The notes under the pieces were generated by a model, which was not told the DNA's origin, ran no database searches, and saw nothing but the letters and a program-made list of their open reading frames with translations. A DNA stretch of 64,000 nt from assembly GCA_016792625.1 (NCBI GenBank), contig JAEUKK010000142.1:1-64000 (forward strand), given 5' to 3'. Shown here one piece after another: positions 42,854 through 51,848 of the stretch (the stretch's first letter is position 1; the number at the start of each line of letters is the position of its first letter). The stretch comes from Deltaproteobacteria bacterium. Its GTDB lineage: Bacteria; Myxococcota_A; UBA796; UBA2385. The translations under genes were made by a program, and so were the position numbers.

Positions 42854-43783
42854 TCAGCCGGTGCGGCTCGACGCGCTCTCGTCGGCCCAGGGCGAGACGA
42901 GCCGCAGCAGCCCGGGCAGGCCGCGGGCGGGAGCGGCCAGGGCCTCGCGCACGCTGCCGTCGGGCAGCCGCAAGTGGACCCGCCGGCGGCCGCCGCCGCT
43001 GAGCCCGCCCGGCACGGGGAGCAGGCCCTGGCTCAGGTGCTCGACCCAGTCGCAGCGCCAGTCTTCTTCGGCGGCCCAGCGCACGAGCATGCCCTGCCCG
43101 TCGGGCATCAGCTCGACCGCGCCGCGGAAGGGCGCGCGGGTCGGGCCCACGATGTCGGGGCGCAGGCCGCGCGCGCGCTGGCGCAGGGTGGCGATCCACC
43201 CCCGGCGGGGCGCGCTGCCCAGCTCGGTCACCGCGCCGGTGGGGTCACGCGGCTCGCGGCTGATCGAGGGCATGGGCGGCCGCTCACGCACCGCCACCCG
43301 CAGCACCGGGCGCGAGGCCTCAGCCTCGGCCCGCCGCCGCAGAAAACCGAGCAGCGCGGCCACGGTCTCACCGGGGAGCTTGGCCCAGCGCGCGGTCACG
43401 CGGGCCGGGCCGGCGCCCGGGTCGGGCCGGACCATGATGACCTGCACGTCCATCTCGATGATCTCGTCGTCGTCGAGCTCGACGCGCAGGCGCAGCCGCG
43501 CGCCGACCGGCGGCGGGCCGTGGCAGAGCAAGGTCAGGCCCTCGCCCATCAGCCGCACGAGCGTGCCAAAGCCGCCGCCCGTGGGGCCGGCGAAGCGGGC
43601 GGCGCACTGCAGCCCGACGTCGAGCTCGGCCGGCAGGGCGTCGCCCACCGGCGCGGGCGCGGCGCGCAGCTCGGTGGGCAGCTCGAAGACCGCCGCCGGA
43701 TCGACCGGCGCGGACGCCGCGTGGTCGGGGGTTTCACGCGCGCTCTCGCGCCACTTGGTCGACGGGGCGGCTGCATTCGGCAT
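42854..43783 (-). CDS. PilZ-like protein (tentative)
   Basis: The 309-residue protein has two related beta-rich halves. The first contains GGFGTLVRLMGEGLTLLCHGP and RLRLRVELDDDEIIEMDVQV, the second DGQGMLVRWAAEEDW and RRRVHLRLPDGSVREAL. This is the pattern of PilZ domains and their degenerate relatives, but a clean RxxxR is not seen, so c-di-GMP binding is doubtful. No signal peptide. The start is the ATG at 43783. TTGCAA, 17 bases, then CATGAT (minus strand, about 43835-43807) is a fair sigma-70-type promoter. Confidence 0.55.
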   Translation of the reverse strand: MPNAAAPSTKWRESARETPDHAASAPVDPAAVFELPTELRAAPAPVGDALPAELDVGLQCAARFAGPTGGGFGTLVRLMGEGLTLLCHGPPPVGARLRLRVELDDDEIIEMDVQVIMVRPDPGAGPARVTARWAKLPGETVAALLGFLRRRAEAEASRPVLRVAVRERPPMPSISREPRDPTGAVTELGSAPRRGWIATLRQRARGLRPDIVGPTRAPFRGAVELMPDGQGMLVRWAAEEDWRCDWVEHLSQGLLPVPGGLSGGGRRRVHLRLPDGSVREALAAPARGLPGLLRLVSPWADESASSRTG

Positions 43784-43899
43784 GGGTTCCCCTGTGGTGA
43801 CCTCATCATGCCGATCGCGGCGCCCGGTTGCAAAGGGGTGACCGCCCCGCCCAGGCGCCCTTGACGAAGGATGACAGGCAGGCCGTGGGCGCCGGCCGG

Positions 43900-43928
43900 G
43901 TGACATCGGCGGCCGCAGGCGCTAGGCC
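43900..43928 (+). promoter_or_regulatory. promoter of the AarF/UbiB gene
   Basis: GTGACA (43900-43905), a 17-base spacer and TAGGCC (43923-43928) form a complete -35/-10 pair. The ATG follows 27 bases later. This is the best support for reading TAGGCY as a -10 element in this genome. Confidence 0.5.
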
Positions 43929-43955
43929 GCTTGGGCCCGCCCCCGCAGAGGTCCC

Positions 43956-45641
43956 ATGCGCTTCGTCCGGCCCGTGCTTGGCACCCTCGACACGATGACC
44001 GACCGGGTGCGCGACCTCAACCGCCTGCAAGAGGTGGCGCGGGTGCTCATCCGCCACGGGCTCGGCGTGCTCGTGGCCGGCCTCGACCTGCCCGGGGTGC
44101 CCAAGCCCGCCGCGGTCGAGGGCCAGAAGGGCAACGCGCCCGAGCGCGTGGTGCGCGCCATTCAAGAGCTCGGGCCGACCTTTGTGAAGCTCGGGCAGGT
44201 GCTGTCGACCCGGCCCGACCTGCTGCCCGCCGCCTACATCGAGGCGCTGCAAAAGCTCCAAGATGACGTGCAGGCCATCCCCTTCGCCGAGGTGGACAAG
44301 GCGCTGACCGCCGAGCTGGGCCCGAGCTGGCGGGAGCGCGTGCAGCGTTTTGAGGAGCAGCCGCTGGCGACCGCCTCGATCGCCGTGGTGCACCGGGCCA
44401 CGCTCACCGACGGGGCGGCGGTGGTGTTCAAGATCCAGCGGCCGGGGATCCAGCGGGTGATCCGTGCGGACCTGCACATCATCCGCCTGCTGGCGCGGCG
44501 GGCGGTCATCGAGTTCCCCGAGGCGCGGAGTTTTGACCCGATCGCCGTGCTCGACGAGTTTGAAGAGAGCCTCGCCGCCGAGCTCGACTTCGAGCAAGAG
44601 GCCAAAAACATGGCGAAGGTGGCCCGGCTCTTCGCCGACTGCGCCTTCGTGAAGGTGCCCGATGTCCAGCCGCAGCTCTCGTCAAAAACGGTGCTGTGCA
44701 TGGAGTTCCTCGACGGCGTGAAGATGCGCAACGCCCGCGAGGCGGGCTGCGACATGGCCCTGGTCGGCCAACGTTTTCTGACCGTCGCCTATGACATGTT
44801 GTTCAAACATGGGTTTTTTCATGGCGACATGCACCCAGGCAACGTGCTGGTGCTGCAGGGCGAGGTCTTGGGCCTGCTCGACTTCGGCATGGTCGGCCGC
44901 CTGACCCGAGAGATGCGAAACAACGTCATCAGCATCATCTTCGGGCTGGAGCGCGGCGACCACCGCACCATCGCGCGCTTGTTTTATGACATCGCGATCA
45001 AGGACGGCCGCGTCGACTACCACGCGGTGGAGCGCGAAGCGGTCAAGTTGATGGAGGAGCACTGGTCGGGCGGCAGCGTGGCCGAGATGCAGCTCGGCCC
45101 CTTCGTGGTCGACCTCGCCACCGCGGCCAGCCGGCATGGCGCCCGCGTGCCCCGCGACTACGCGATGTTTTTCAAGGCCCTGCTCACCACCGAGGGCCTA
45201 GCCAAGTCGCTCATCCGCGAGGTGGACCCGATCGCCGCCGCGGCCCCCTACATCCAGGCCTTCTTGACCGAGCGCTTCAGCGAAGAGCGCCTGCAGCAGG
45301 ACGCCTTCTACAACCTGCTCACGCTGAGCTCGCTCGGCCGCCGCCTGCCGGTCTCGGTCTCGCAGCTGCTCGACGACCTCGACAAGCAGCGCCTGCGCTT
45401 CACGGTGGTCGACCCCGACCGCGACCGCACCCTGCAGCAGGCCGAGCGCCTGACCAACCGGGTGCTGGCCACCGCGATGACCATCACCTGTTTTGTATTG
45501 GCCACCCGCATGCTCGACGCGCGGGCGCTCTTCCTCGGGGACGCGCTGCTGATCAGCAACCTCGTGCTGGGCCTCGTGCTGCTCGGCGCGGGCATGGCTT
45601 TTGTGGCCTTGGGGCTGCTGTCCTTTTGGCGGCGGGGCTGA
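43956..45641 (+). CDS. ABC1/AarF/UbiB-family atypical kinase
   Basis: The 561-residue protein is an ABC1-family kinase-like ATPase linked to ubiquinone biosynthesis and lipid handling. The KxGQ motif is present (FVKLGQVLSTRPDLLP), with the Ala-rich loop ASIAVVHRA in place of the kinase P-loop, VFKIQRPGI, HGDMHPGN and LLDFGMVGRL. Two membrane helices at the C terminus (about 500-525 and 532-555) match the UbiB layout. The start is ATG after GAGG. It is followed after 84 bases by the CapA gene. Confidence 0.92.
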   Translation: MRFVRPVLGTLDTMTDRVRDLNRLQEVARVLIRHGLGVLVAGLDLPGVPKPAAVEGQKGNAPERVVRAIQELGPTFVKLGQVLSTRPDLLPAAYIEALQKLQDDVQAIPFAEVDKALTAELGPSWRERVQRFEEQPLATASIAVVHRATLTDGAAVVFKIQRPGIQRVIRADLHIIRLLARRAVIEFPEARSFDPIAVLDEFEESLAAELDFEQEAKNMAKVARLFADCAFVKVPDVQPQLSSKTVLCMEFLDGVKMRNAREAGCDMALVGQRFLTVAYDMLFKHGFFHGDMHPGNVLVLQGEVLGLLDFGMVGRLTREMRNNVISIIFGLERGDHRTIARLFYDIAIKDGRVDYHAVEREAVKLMEEHWSGGSVAEMQLGPFVVDLATAASRHGARVPRDYAMFFKALLTTEGLAKSLIREVDPIAAAAPYIQAFLTERFSEERLQQDAFYNLLTLSSLGRRLPVSVSQLLDDLDKQRLRFTVVDPDRDRTLQQAERLTNRVLATAMTITCFVLATRMLDARALFLGDALLISNLVLGLVLLGAGMAFVALGLLSFWRRG

Positions 45642-45659
45642 TCTCAGCCGATAAGCTCG

Positions 45660-45695
45660 AAACATCAAGTTATACCATTGTTATACATCAAGCGT
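45660..45695 (+). promoter_or_regulatory. A+T-rich promoter/operator of the CapA gene
   Basis: Two exact copies of GTTATAC (45669-45675 and 45680-45686) are 11 bases apart, about one helical turn, in an A+T-rich patch unlike the genome around it. They lie 40-57 bases before the start codon. A dimeric regulator or a -10 region could bind here. Confidence 0.5.
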
Positions 45696-45725
45696 ACCGG
45701 GCCGCGCGCCCGACCCCGAGGACCC

Positions 45726-47132
45726 ATGCTGCACCGCCGCCGCGCCGCCCCGCTCGCCTCCTTGCTCCTCGCCGCGGCGCTCTGGGTTGTGCCCGCCGCG
45801 CGCGCCCAGGCGCCCGAGGCCCCGCCGCCCGCACCCGACACGCTGTTGAGCAAGGGCCAGGCCCGCGCCGCCGCCAAAGACTGGAAGGGCGCGCTGGCCC
45901 TCTTCGACCAGTGCGTCAAAGAGGGCGGGCCCGAGGCCATCAACTGCCGGTGGGAGCGTGGCTGGGTGCACTGGATGCGGGCCGACTGGGCCAAGGTGGT
46001 CGCCGACTGGGAGGTGGTGAAGAAGGCCGACCCGCAGCGCCCCGACATCGACAAGTACCTCTACCAAGCCATTGACAACAAGAGCCTCGAGGCGGTGCTC
46101 GAGCGCGGGCGCAAGGCCGACCCGGCGGCTTTTGTGAGCCAGGCGCCCAAGGGCGCGAGCCTGCGCCTGCGGGCGGTCGGCGACATGATGATCAGCACCG
46201 ACTTCCCCGAGGGGGTGATGAACCCTGAGATCGAGGCCACCTTCGCCGACGTCAAGCCCTGGCTGAAGGACGCCGACCTCACCTTTGGCAACCTCGAAGG
46301 CCCGCTCTGCGACCGGGGCGAGACCACCAAGTGTAAGCCCGAGGCCCCGGCAGGCGCCTGCTACGCCTTTCGCACGCCGGGTCGCTACGCGCCCCTGTAC
46401 AAAGACGCGGGCTTTGACGTGCTGAGCACGGCGAACAACCACGCCGAGGACTTCGGGCGCGACTGCCGCATCGACACCGAGGCCCTGCTCGACAAAGAGG
46501 GCATCAAGCACAGCGGCCGGCCCGGTGACCTCGCCAGCATGACGGTCAACGGCCTCAAGGTGGCCACGGTCGGCTTTCACACCAACCGAAACAGCCACTA
46601 CGTCAACGATCACAAGAGCGCGGCGCTCATCGTCAAGGCGCTGGCCGCCGAGCACGACATCGTCATCGTGAGCTTCCACGGCGGGGCCGAGGGCAGCAAG
46701 GCCCTGCACGTGCCCGACGGCCCCGAGGTCTTTTACGGTGAGGAGCGTGGCGACCTGCGCCGCTTCGCCCGCGCGGTGATCGACGCCGGCGCCGACATCG
46801 TGATCGGCCACGGCCCGCACGTGCTGCGGGGGATGGAGGTCTACAAGGGCCGCCTCATCGCCTACTCGCTGGGCAACTTCGCGACCTATGGCCGCTTCAA
46901 CATCAAGGGCAACGCCGGGATCGGCGTGGTGCTCGAGGCCACGCTTGACCGCGAGGGCCGCTTCGTCAAGGGCCTGGCCCTGCCCACCAAGCAGCTCGGC
47001 GGCGGGGTGCCGGCCAAGGACCCAGAGGCCCAGGCCGTCGCGCTGCTGCGCGACCTCTCGACCCAGGACTTCGGCGCGACCGCCGTGCTGATCGGTGAAG
47101 ACGGCGCCCTGCGCGCGCCGGCGGCCCCATGA
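45726..47132 (+). CDS. CapA-family (PGA_cap) secreted metallophosphatase-like protein
   Basis: The 468-residue protein has a signal peptide (about 1-28, ending ARAQA), a TPR-like segment (about 40-125: DWKGALALFDQCV, ADWAKVVADW) and a CapA domain (about 140-440). Motifs are GDMMIS, NLEGPL, STANNHAEDFG, VSFHGGAEG and GHGPHVLRGMEVYKGRLIAY, forming the calcineurin-like metal site. The family includes PgsA/CapA of poly-gamma-glutamate capsule synthesis, but no capB or capC is nearby, so its role is open. The start is ATG after GAGG. The stop overlaps the HAD gene start by four bases. Confidence 0.85.
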   Translation: MLHRRRAAPLASLLLAAALWVVPAARAQAPEAPPPAPDTLLSKGQARAAAKDWKGALALFDQCVKEGGPEAINCRWERGWVHWMRADWAKVVADWEVVKKADPQRPDIDKYLYQAIDNKSLEAVLERGRKADPAAFVSQAPKGASLRLRAVGDMMISTDFPEGVMNPEIEATFADVKPWLKDADLTFGNLEGPLCDRGETTKCKPEAPAGACYAFRTPGRYAPLYKDAGFDVLSTANNHAEDFGRDCRIDTEALLDKEGIKHSGRPGDLASMTVNGLKVATVGFHTNRNSHYVNDHKSAALIVKALAAEHDIVIVSFHGGAEGSKALHVPDGPEVFYGEERGDLRRFARAVIDAGADIVIGHGPHVLRGMEVYKGRLIAYSLGNFATYGRFNIKGNAGIGVVLEATLDREGRFVKGLALPTKQLGGGVPAKDPEAQAVALLRDLSTQDFGATAVLIGEDGALRAPAAP

Positions 47133-47854
47133 CGCTCGGCCGCAGCCGGGGCCTGCGGGCCATCCTCTTCGACAAAGACGGCACCCTGCTCGACTTCGAC
47201 CGCTCGTGGACGCACATCGCCCGCGAGGCGGCGGCCGCCGCCGCCGGGCCGCGCGCCGAGCTGCTGCCCGCCCTGCTGCAGGCCTGCGGCCTCGACCCGC
47301 AGACGGGGCGTTTTCGACCGGGATCGGCGATGGTCGCCGGCACCGCCGCCGACGTGGCCGACTGCTGGCTGCCCCTGCTGCCGCCGCGCGACCGGGCGCG
47401 CCTAATTGACGACATTGACGCCACCTTCACCGCGGGGGCGCAGCAGGTGGTGCCGGTGGAGGGCATGGCCGAAGTGGTCGCCGCCCTGGTCGCCGCCGGC
47501 TGGCGGCTGGGCCTCGCCACGATGGACAACGAGGCCGCCGCCGAGGCCACCCTGCAGCACCTCGAGCTGCGCGGGCACTTCGGATTCGTCTGCGGCTGGG
47601 ACAGCGGGCACGGCACCAAGCCCGGGCCGGGCATGGCCCAGGCCTTCTGCGCCGCGGTGGGCGTGCTGCCCGCGGCCGCGGTGATGGTCGGCGACAGCGT
47701 GCACGACCTCGAGATGGGCCGCGCCGCCGGCCTCGGGCTGGGCATCGGGGTGCTCACCGGCCCAGCTCGCGCCGAGCACCTGCGCGGGCACGCCGATCTG
47801 GTGTTGGACAGCGTGGCCGCGCTGCCCGCCTTGCTCGGGGAGCCGGGGCGCTAA
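47129..47854 (+). CDS. HAD-family phosphatase (phosphoglycolate phosphatase-like)
   Basis: The 241-residue haloacid-dehalogenase phosphatase has motif I LFDKDGTLLDF (nucleophile Asp15, Asp17), a helical cap, LATMDNEAAA (motif II region), a Lys in the GTKPGPG segment and VGDSVHDLEMGRAAG (motif III/IV). This is the Gph/PPase-like subgroup; substrate uncertain. The ATG overlaps the CapA stop (ATGA), so the two are probably co-translated. Confidence 0.88.
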   Translation: MTLGRSRGLRAILFDKDGTLLDFDRSWTHIAREAAAAAAGPRAELLPALLQACGLDPQTGRFRPGSAMVAGTAADVADCWLPLLPPRDRARLIDDIDATFTAGAQQVVPVEGMAEVVAALVAAGWRLGLATMDNEAAAEATLQHLELRGHFGFVCGWDSGHGTKPGPGMAQAFCAAVGVLPAAAVMVGDSVHDLEMGRAAGLGLGIGVLTGPARAEHLRGHADLVLDSVAALPALLGEPGR

Positions 47855-47865
47855 AACGAGGCCCC

Positions 47866-47917
47866 CGCGCCCGGCCGACCGGAGCGGGCCGCAGAGCGGC
47901 CGTCGCGCAGCGACCGA
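47866..47917 (-). repeat. R2 multi-hairpin repeat, copy 3
   Basis: The core CGTCGC-gca-GCGACC (47901-47915) is flanked by CCGACCGG-like DNA. It sits between the convergent HAD and asparaginase-like genes, in a 150-base G+C-rich gap without genes. Confidence 0.6.
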
Positions 47918-48004
47918 GCCGGGCGGACGGCGATCCCGCCGCAGGCGGAGCGCCGGCCGGGGCCCCGGCGACGCGCGGAGGGGGGCCGAAGGCGACCGAA
48001 CCGC

Positions 48005-50002
48005 TCAGCCAACCGGCCGGATCAAGCGCAGGTCCCAGCCCGGCGCCGCCTCGCTGTGCACGCCCAGCACCCGCAGCAGCCGGCCCGCCTCGTAGGCCCG
48101 GTTGTCGGTCTGGCCCCGCGGCGCGGTCGTGCGCACGCGCAGCTCGACCCCGCGCTCGACCGCCCCGCCCACCGCCGCGCACATCGGGTGGGCCTCGACC
48201 ACCGCGTCGCGCAGCAGCCGGCGGCCGATCAGGGCCGGGGCGGCGGCGAGCAGGGCCCCCCAGGGGTCGGCGGGCGGGCCCGCATCGACCGGCACCGAGA
48301 AGCGGGCCTTGTCGAGGGCGACGTGCAGCAGGTCGTTGACGAGCGCATCAGGGTGCTTGAGGCCCGGCGTGGCGGCCAGCGCCGCGGACAGGGCCGCGCG
48401 CAGGGCGGCGGCGAGGGCGGCGGCCTGCTGGGCCCGCGCCACGGCGGCCCGGGCGTCGGCCAGCGCGGTGCGCAGCAGGCGCGGATCGAGGGTGTAGCGC
48501 GCCTTGATGGCCTCAAGCAGACCATTCTCGGTGATGGCCGCGCCGAGCAGGCCCGCGATGACCTCGGCCTCGGCGGTGGCGTCGCCCGCCGCGCTCACCG
48601 CCGCGTCGAGGGCCGCGGGCGCGAGGGCCTCGGCCAGCGCCTGGCCCCAGCGCGCGGCGAGCGGCCCGCGGGCCAGCTCGGCCAAACCTTGGTTCGGCCC
48701 AGGCAAGTGACCATGGCCGAAGCCCACCAAGGTGAGGGTGGCCCGCCCCGCGCCCGCCCCGGCCTGCGCGCGCGCCGCGGCCTCGGCGACCACCTGCGGG
48801 GGCAGGCCCGGCCAGGCGACCACGAGGCCCCGCCCGGGCCGCTGCTCAGGGAAGGTCTCGTAGCGGATCCACTGGGGCAGGCGCAGGGTCTCGTAGTGCT
48901 CGCCGACGAAGCTCTGGGCCATCGCGGCCAGCAGCCCATCGAGCGAGAGCTCGCAGCCGAGCAGCCAGCTCAGCTTGAGGCGCGCGCTCTGGTGGCTGAG
49001 GCTCTTGTGCAGCAGCCCGACCCCGACGGGCGCGGGCCCGCCCGCCGAGAGGCCGTCGAAGGCCTCGCGGGCCCCGAGCAGCACCGGGTGGCCGGCGGCG
49101 CCGAGCGCGCGCAGTTCGTCGGCGAAACATTGAAACATCTTGTTATTCAGAAAGTTGCCTTGAACCACCAAGCCGCTGGGCCCGGCGGCCCGCACCCGCG
49201 CCGCCGCGTCGCGCAGCGCGCCCACCGGCGTGAAGGGGTCGAGCACCAGCAGCTCAGCCACGCCATAGGGCCCGACCCGCCGCGGCCAGGCCACCTCGGT
49301 CGACCCGCCGCGACCTTGGATGAAGGCCAACAGCTCATGACCGAGGCGCAAGGTGGCCGCCCCCCGCTTGTCGCGGTGCAGCCGCCCCACCGGCTCGGGT
49401 GAGCTGTGGAAGTAGCGGCCCTCGGCGTCGGGCGCGGTGCCCACCTTGCTCAGGCGGCTGGCGAGGTGCAGCTCTCCGCCGATCAGCGCGTAGACTCCGG
49501 GCGGCAGCGGCGCCTCGGGCGGGGCGCAGACCCCGGCGGCCACGGCGAGGCTGTCGATGAGGTTCTGCGCCGCGTCGCTGTGCGGGGCCCCCGGCGGGGC
49601 GTGGGCGCCGGTGAAGACCACCGGCACGCGCAGGTCGGCGCCGAGCTCCCAGGCCATCAGCGTGGCGGTGAACTGCATGGTGTCGGTGCCGTGCGTGACC
49701 ACCACACCGACCAGGTCATTGTTCTCGACGACCCGCCGCAGCTTGTCGCGCAGCGCGCCCCACTCGGCCTCGGCCACGTTGCTGCTGTCAGGCGGCCGGG
49801 CGAAGAGCTCGACCGGCAGCACGCGCAGGCGGGCCTGCAGGTGCGGCGCGTGCGTGGCCAGCAGGGCCTGCACCCCTTGGCCTGGCACGCCGCCCACCGA
49901 CATCGAGATGGTGCCGCCGGCGTTGATCACCGCCACCAGGGGCAGGTCATTGGGGGCGAAGCGCAGGGGCGCGGCCGGCGGCCGGGCAGGGGCCGCGCCC
50001 AC
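48005..50002 (-). CDS. asparaginase-like protein with a long C-terminal extension
   Basis: The 665-residue protein begins with an L-asparaginase/GatD-type domain (about 20-370). The catalytic set is visible: Thr31 in NAGGTIS, DSSN (72-75), Thr106-Asp107 in THGTDTM and Lys186 in SRLSKVG. The domain ends near SARLKLSWLLG. About 290 residues follow that I do not recognise, Ala-rich, with LTLVGFGHGHLPGPNQG and RTTAPRGQTDNRAYEAGRLL near the end. It probably hydrolyses asparagine or glutamine; the extension may regulate it or add a second function. The GTG start shares a base with the prfC stop (TAGTG), so the two form an operon. Confidence 0.78.
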   Translation of the reverse strand: MGAAPARPPAAPLRFAPNDLPLVAVINAGGTISMSVGGVPGQGVQALLATHAPHLQARLRVLPVELFARPPDSSNVAEAEWGALRDKLRRVVENNDLVGVVVTHGTDTMQFTATLMAWELGADLRVPVVFTGAHAPPGAPHSDAAQNLIDSLAVAAGVCAPPEAPLPPGVYALIGGELHLASRLSKVGTAPDAEGRYFHSSPEPVGRLHRDKRGAATLRLGHELLAFIQGRGGSTEVAWPRRVGPYGVAELLVLDPFTPVGALRDAAARVRAAGPSGLVVQGNFLNNKMFQCFADELRALGAAGHPVLLGAREAFDGLSAGGPAPVGVGLLHKSLSHQSARLKLSWLLGCELSLDGLLAAMAQSFVGEHYETLRLPQWIRYETFPEQRPGRGLVVAWPGLPPQVVAEAAARAQAGAGAGRATLTLVGFGHGHLPGPNQGLAELARGPLAARWGQALAEALAPAALDAAVSAAGDATAEAEVIAGLLGAAITENGLLEAIKARYTLDPRLLRTALADARAAVARAQQAAALAAALRAALSAALAATPGLKHPDALVNDLLHVALDKARFSVPVDAGPPADPWGALLAAAPALIGRRLLRDAVVEAHPMCAAVGGAVERGVELRVRTTAPRGQTDNRAYEAGRLLRVLGVHSEAAPGWDLRLIRPVG

Positions 50003-51681
50003 TAGAGCGGCTCGACGTCAAACAGCTCGAGGCCCTCGGCGTTGCGCAGCGCGTAGCTCATCGGCCACTCACCTTGGCTGAGAAGCACGTGGTGGCCGTT
50101 GCGGTCGGTGACCAGGGTGTAGTCGCGGCGCTTCTGCAGCCACTCCAGCGCCGAGGGCTTGCCGCCGACCCAGCGGGCCACGCTGAACGGCGCGCTCTCG
50201 AGCTCGGCTTTGACGTTGTACTCGTTCTTCAGGCGCTCTTTGAGCACCTCGAACTGCAGCATGCCGACCACCCCGAGGTAGGGGTCTTGGTTGCCCAGCT
50301 CGGGCCGGTAAAAGAGCTGCACCACGCCCTCGTGGGCGAGCTGGCTCAGGCCGGCGTCGAGGGCTTTGCGCTTGAGCGGGTCTTTGAGGACCATGCGGGC
50401 GAAGTGCTCGGGCGCGAAGCGGGGGATGCCGTCGTAGCGCAGGGGCGCGGCGGTCGAGAGCGTATCGCCGATGCGCAGCTTGCCCGGGTCATACAGGCCG
50501 ACAATATCGCCAGGGAAGGCCTCTTCGACGATGCTGCGCTCTTGGGCCATAAAGGTATGCGGCTTGCTGAGGCGCAGCACCTCGCCGCTGCGGCCGATGA
50601 ACACGTCCATCCCGCGCTCAAACCGCCCGCTGACCACCCGCATGAACGCGAGGCGGTCGCGGTGCTTGGGGTTCATGTTCGCTTGGATCTTGAAGATAAA
50701 CCCCGAGAAGCGCTCATCGGCGGGCCCGAGAACGACCTTGGCGCCGTCTTTTTCGAAGCCGTGGCGGGCGGCGGGCTGGGCGGCGTGCTCGGCGATAAAC
50801 CGCAGCAGGGGCTCGACCCCGAAGTTCGACATGGCCGAGCCCCAGAACACCGGGCTCACGTGCCCCGAGAGGAAGCCCTCGGTGGTGTAGACGTCGCCGG
50901 CGATCTCGAGCAGCTCGAGCTGCTCTTCGACGGCGGCCATCCGATCCGCGCCCAGCTCTTCTTTGGCCTGCTCGAAGCTGATCACGCGGGTGAGCACACG
51001 CTCGGTGCCGTGGCGGCCGCCCTCAAAAAGGTGGACCTCGCGGGTGCGCACGTCGACCACGCCGACGAACTCGCGGCCCATGCCGATGGGCCAGGTCAGC
51101 GGCGCGACCTTGAGGTTCAGGGTCTTGGACACCTCGTCGAGCAAGGCCAGCGGGTCGAGGCCCTCGCGGTCGAGCTTGTTCATGTAGGTGATGACCGGGA
51201 GCATGCGCATCCGGCAGACCTCGAACAGCTTGCGCGTGCGCGCCTCGACGCCCTTGCTGTGATCGATGAGCATCACGGCAGAGTCGACGGCGGCCAGCGT
51301 GCGGTAGGTGTCTTCCGAGAAGTCGGCGTGGCCCGGCGTGTCGAGCAGGTTGAGGGCGGCGCCCTCATACTCGAAGTTGAGCACCGAGCTGGTGATCGAG
51401 ATGCCGCGCTCTTGCTCCATCTGCATCCAGTCCGAGACGGCGTGGCGGGTGGCCTTGCGGCCCCGCACGCTGCCCGCGAGGTGGATCGCCCCCGAGTAGA
51501 GCAGCAGCTTCTCGGTCAGGGTGGTCTTGCCCGCGTCGGGGTGCGAGATGATGGCGAAGCTGCGGCGCCGCGCACCTTCGGCGAGCACGCGCTCGCGCTC
51601 GGCGGCGTCGGCCACACGCGCGGCGCTGGCCTCGGTCGGGCTGGGGTCATCGGCCTCGGCCGAGGTGTCGGGGGCGCTCAT
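50002..51681 (-). CDS. prfC: peptide chain release factor 3
   Basis: This translational GTPase recycles RF1 and RF2 from the ribosome. The 559-residue protein has P-loop HPDAGKTT (47-54), a G2 region ERGISITSS, DTPGHADFSEDTYRTL (G3) and NKLD (G4), then the RF3-specific domains II and III (AFPGDIVGLYDPG, YNVKAELES). An acidic N-terminal extension of about 35 residues precedes the GTPase. The start is ATG after GGAG; GTTAGC on the minus strand (51731-51726) is a candidate -10. Downstream is the asparaginase-like fusion. Confidence 0.95.
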   Translation of the reverse strand: MSAPDTSAEADDPSPTEASAARVADAAERERVLAEGARRRSFAIISHPDAGKTTLTEKLLLYSGAIHLAGSVRGRKATRHAVSDWMQMEQERGISITSSVLNFEYEGAALNLLDTPGHADFSEDTYRTLAAVDSAVMLIDHSKGVEARTRKLFEVCRMRMLPVITYMNKLDREGLDPLALLDEVSKTLNLKVAPLTWPIGMGREFVGVVDVRTREVHLFEGGRHGTERVLTRVISFEQAKEELGADRMAAVEEQLELLEIAGDVYTTEGFLSGHVSPVFWGSAMSNFGVEPLLRFIAEHAAQPAARHGFEKDGAKVVLGPADERFSGFIFKIQANMNPKHRDRLAFMRVVSGRFERGMDVFIGRSGEVLRLSKPHTFMAQERSIVEEAFPGDIVGLYDPGKLRIGDTLSTAAPLRYDGIPRFAPEHFARMVLKDPLKRKALDAGLSQLAHEGVVQLFYRPELGNQDPYLGVVGMLQFEVLKERLKNEYNVKAELESAPFSVARWVGGKPSALEWLQKRRDYTLVTDRNGHHVLLSQGEWPMSYALRNAEGLELFDVEPL

Positions 51682-51848
51682 GAGATCTCCGGATGCCCGG
51701 CCAGCGGGGCCGGGGCGCGCCGACCGCTAACCCTGCCCCCACCGCGCCGGCCCGGCCCATCGGCTCGGTTAGCAGGCGGCGACGGCGGCCGCGGTTGGTG
51801 GTCGGCGGCGCGGGGCGCGGTCGGGGTCTTGCCCCGCGGAGGGTCGGT

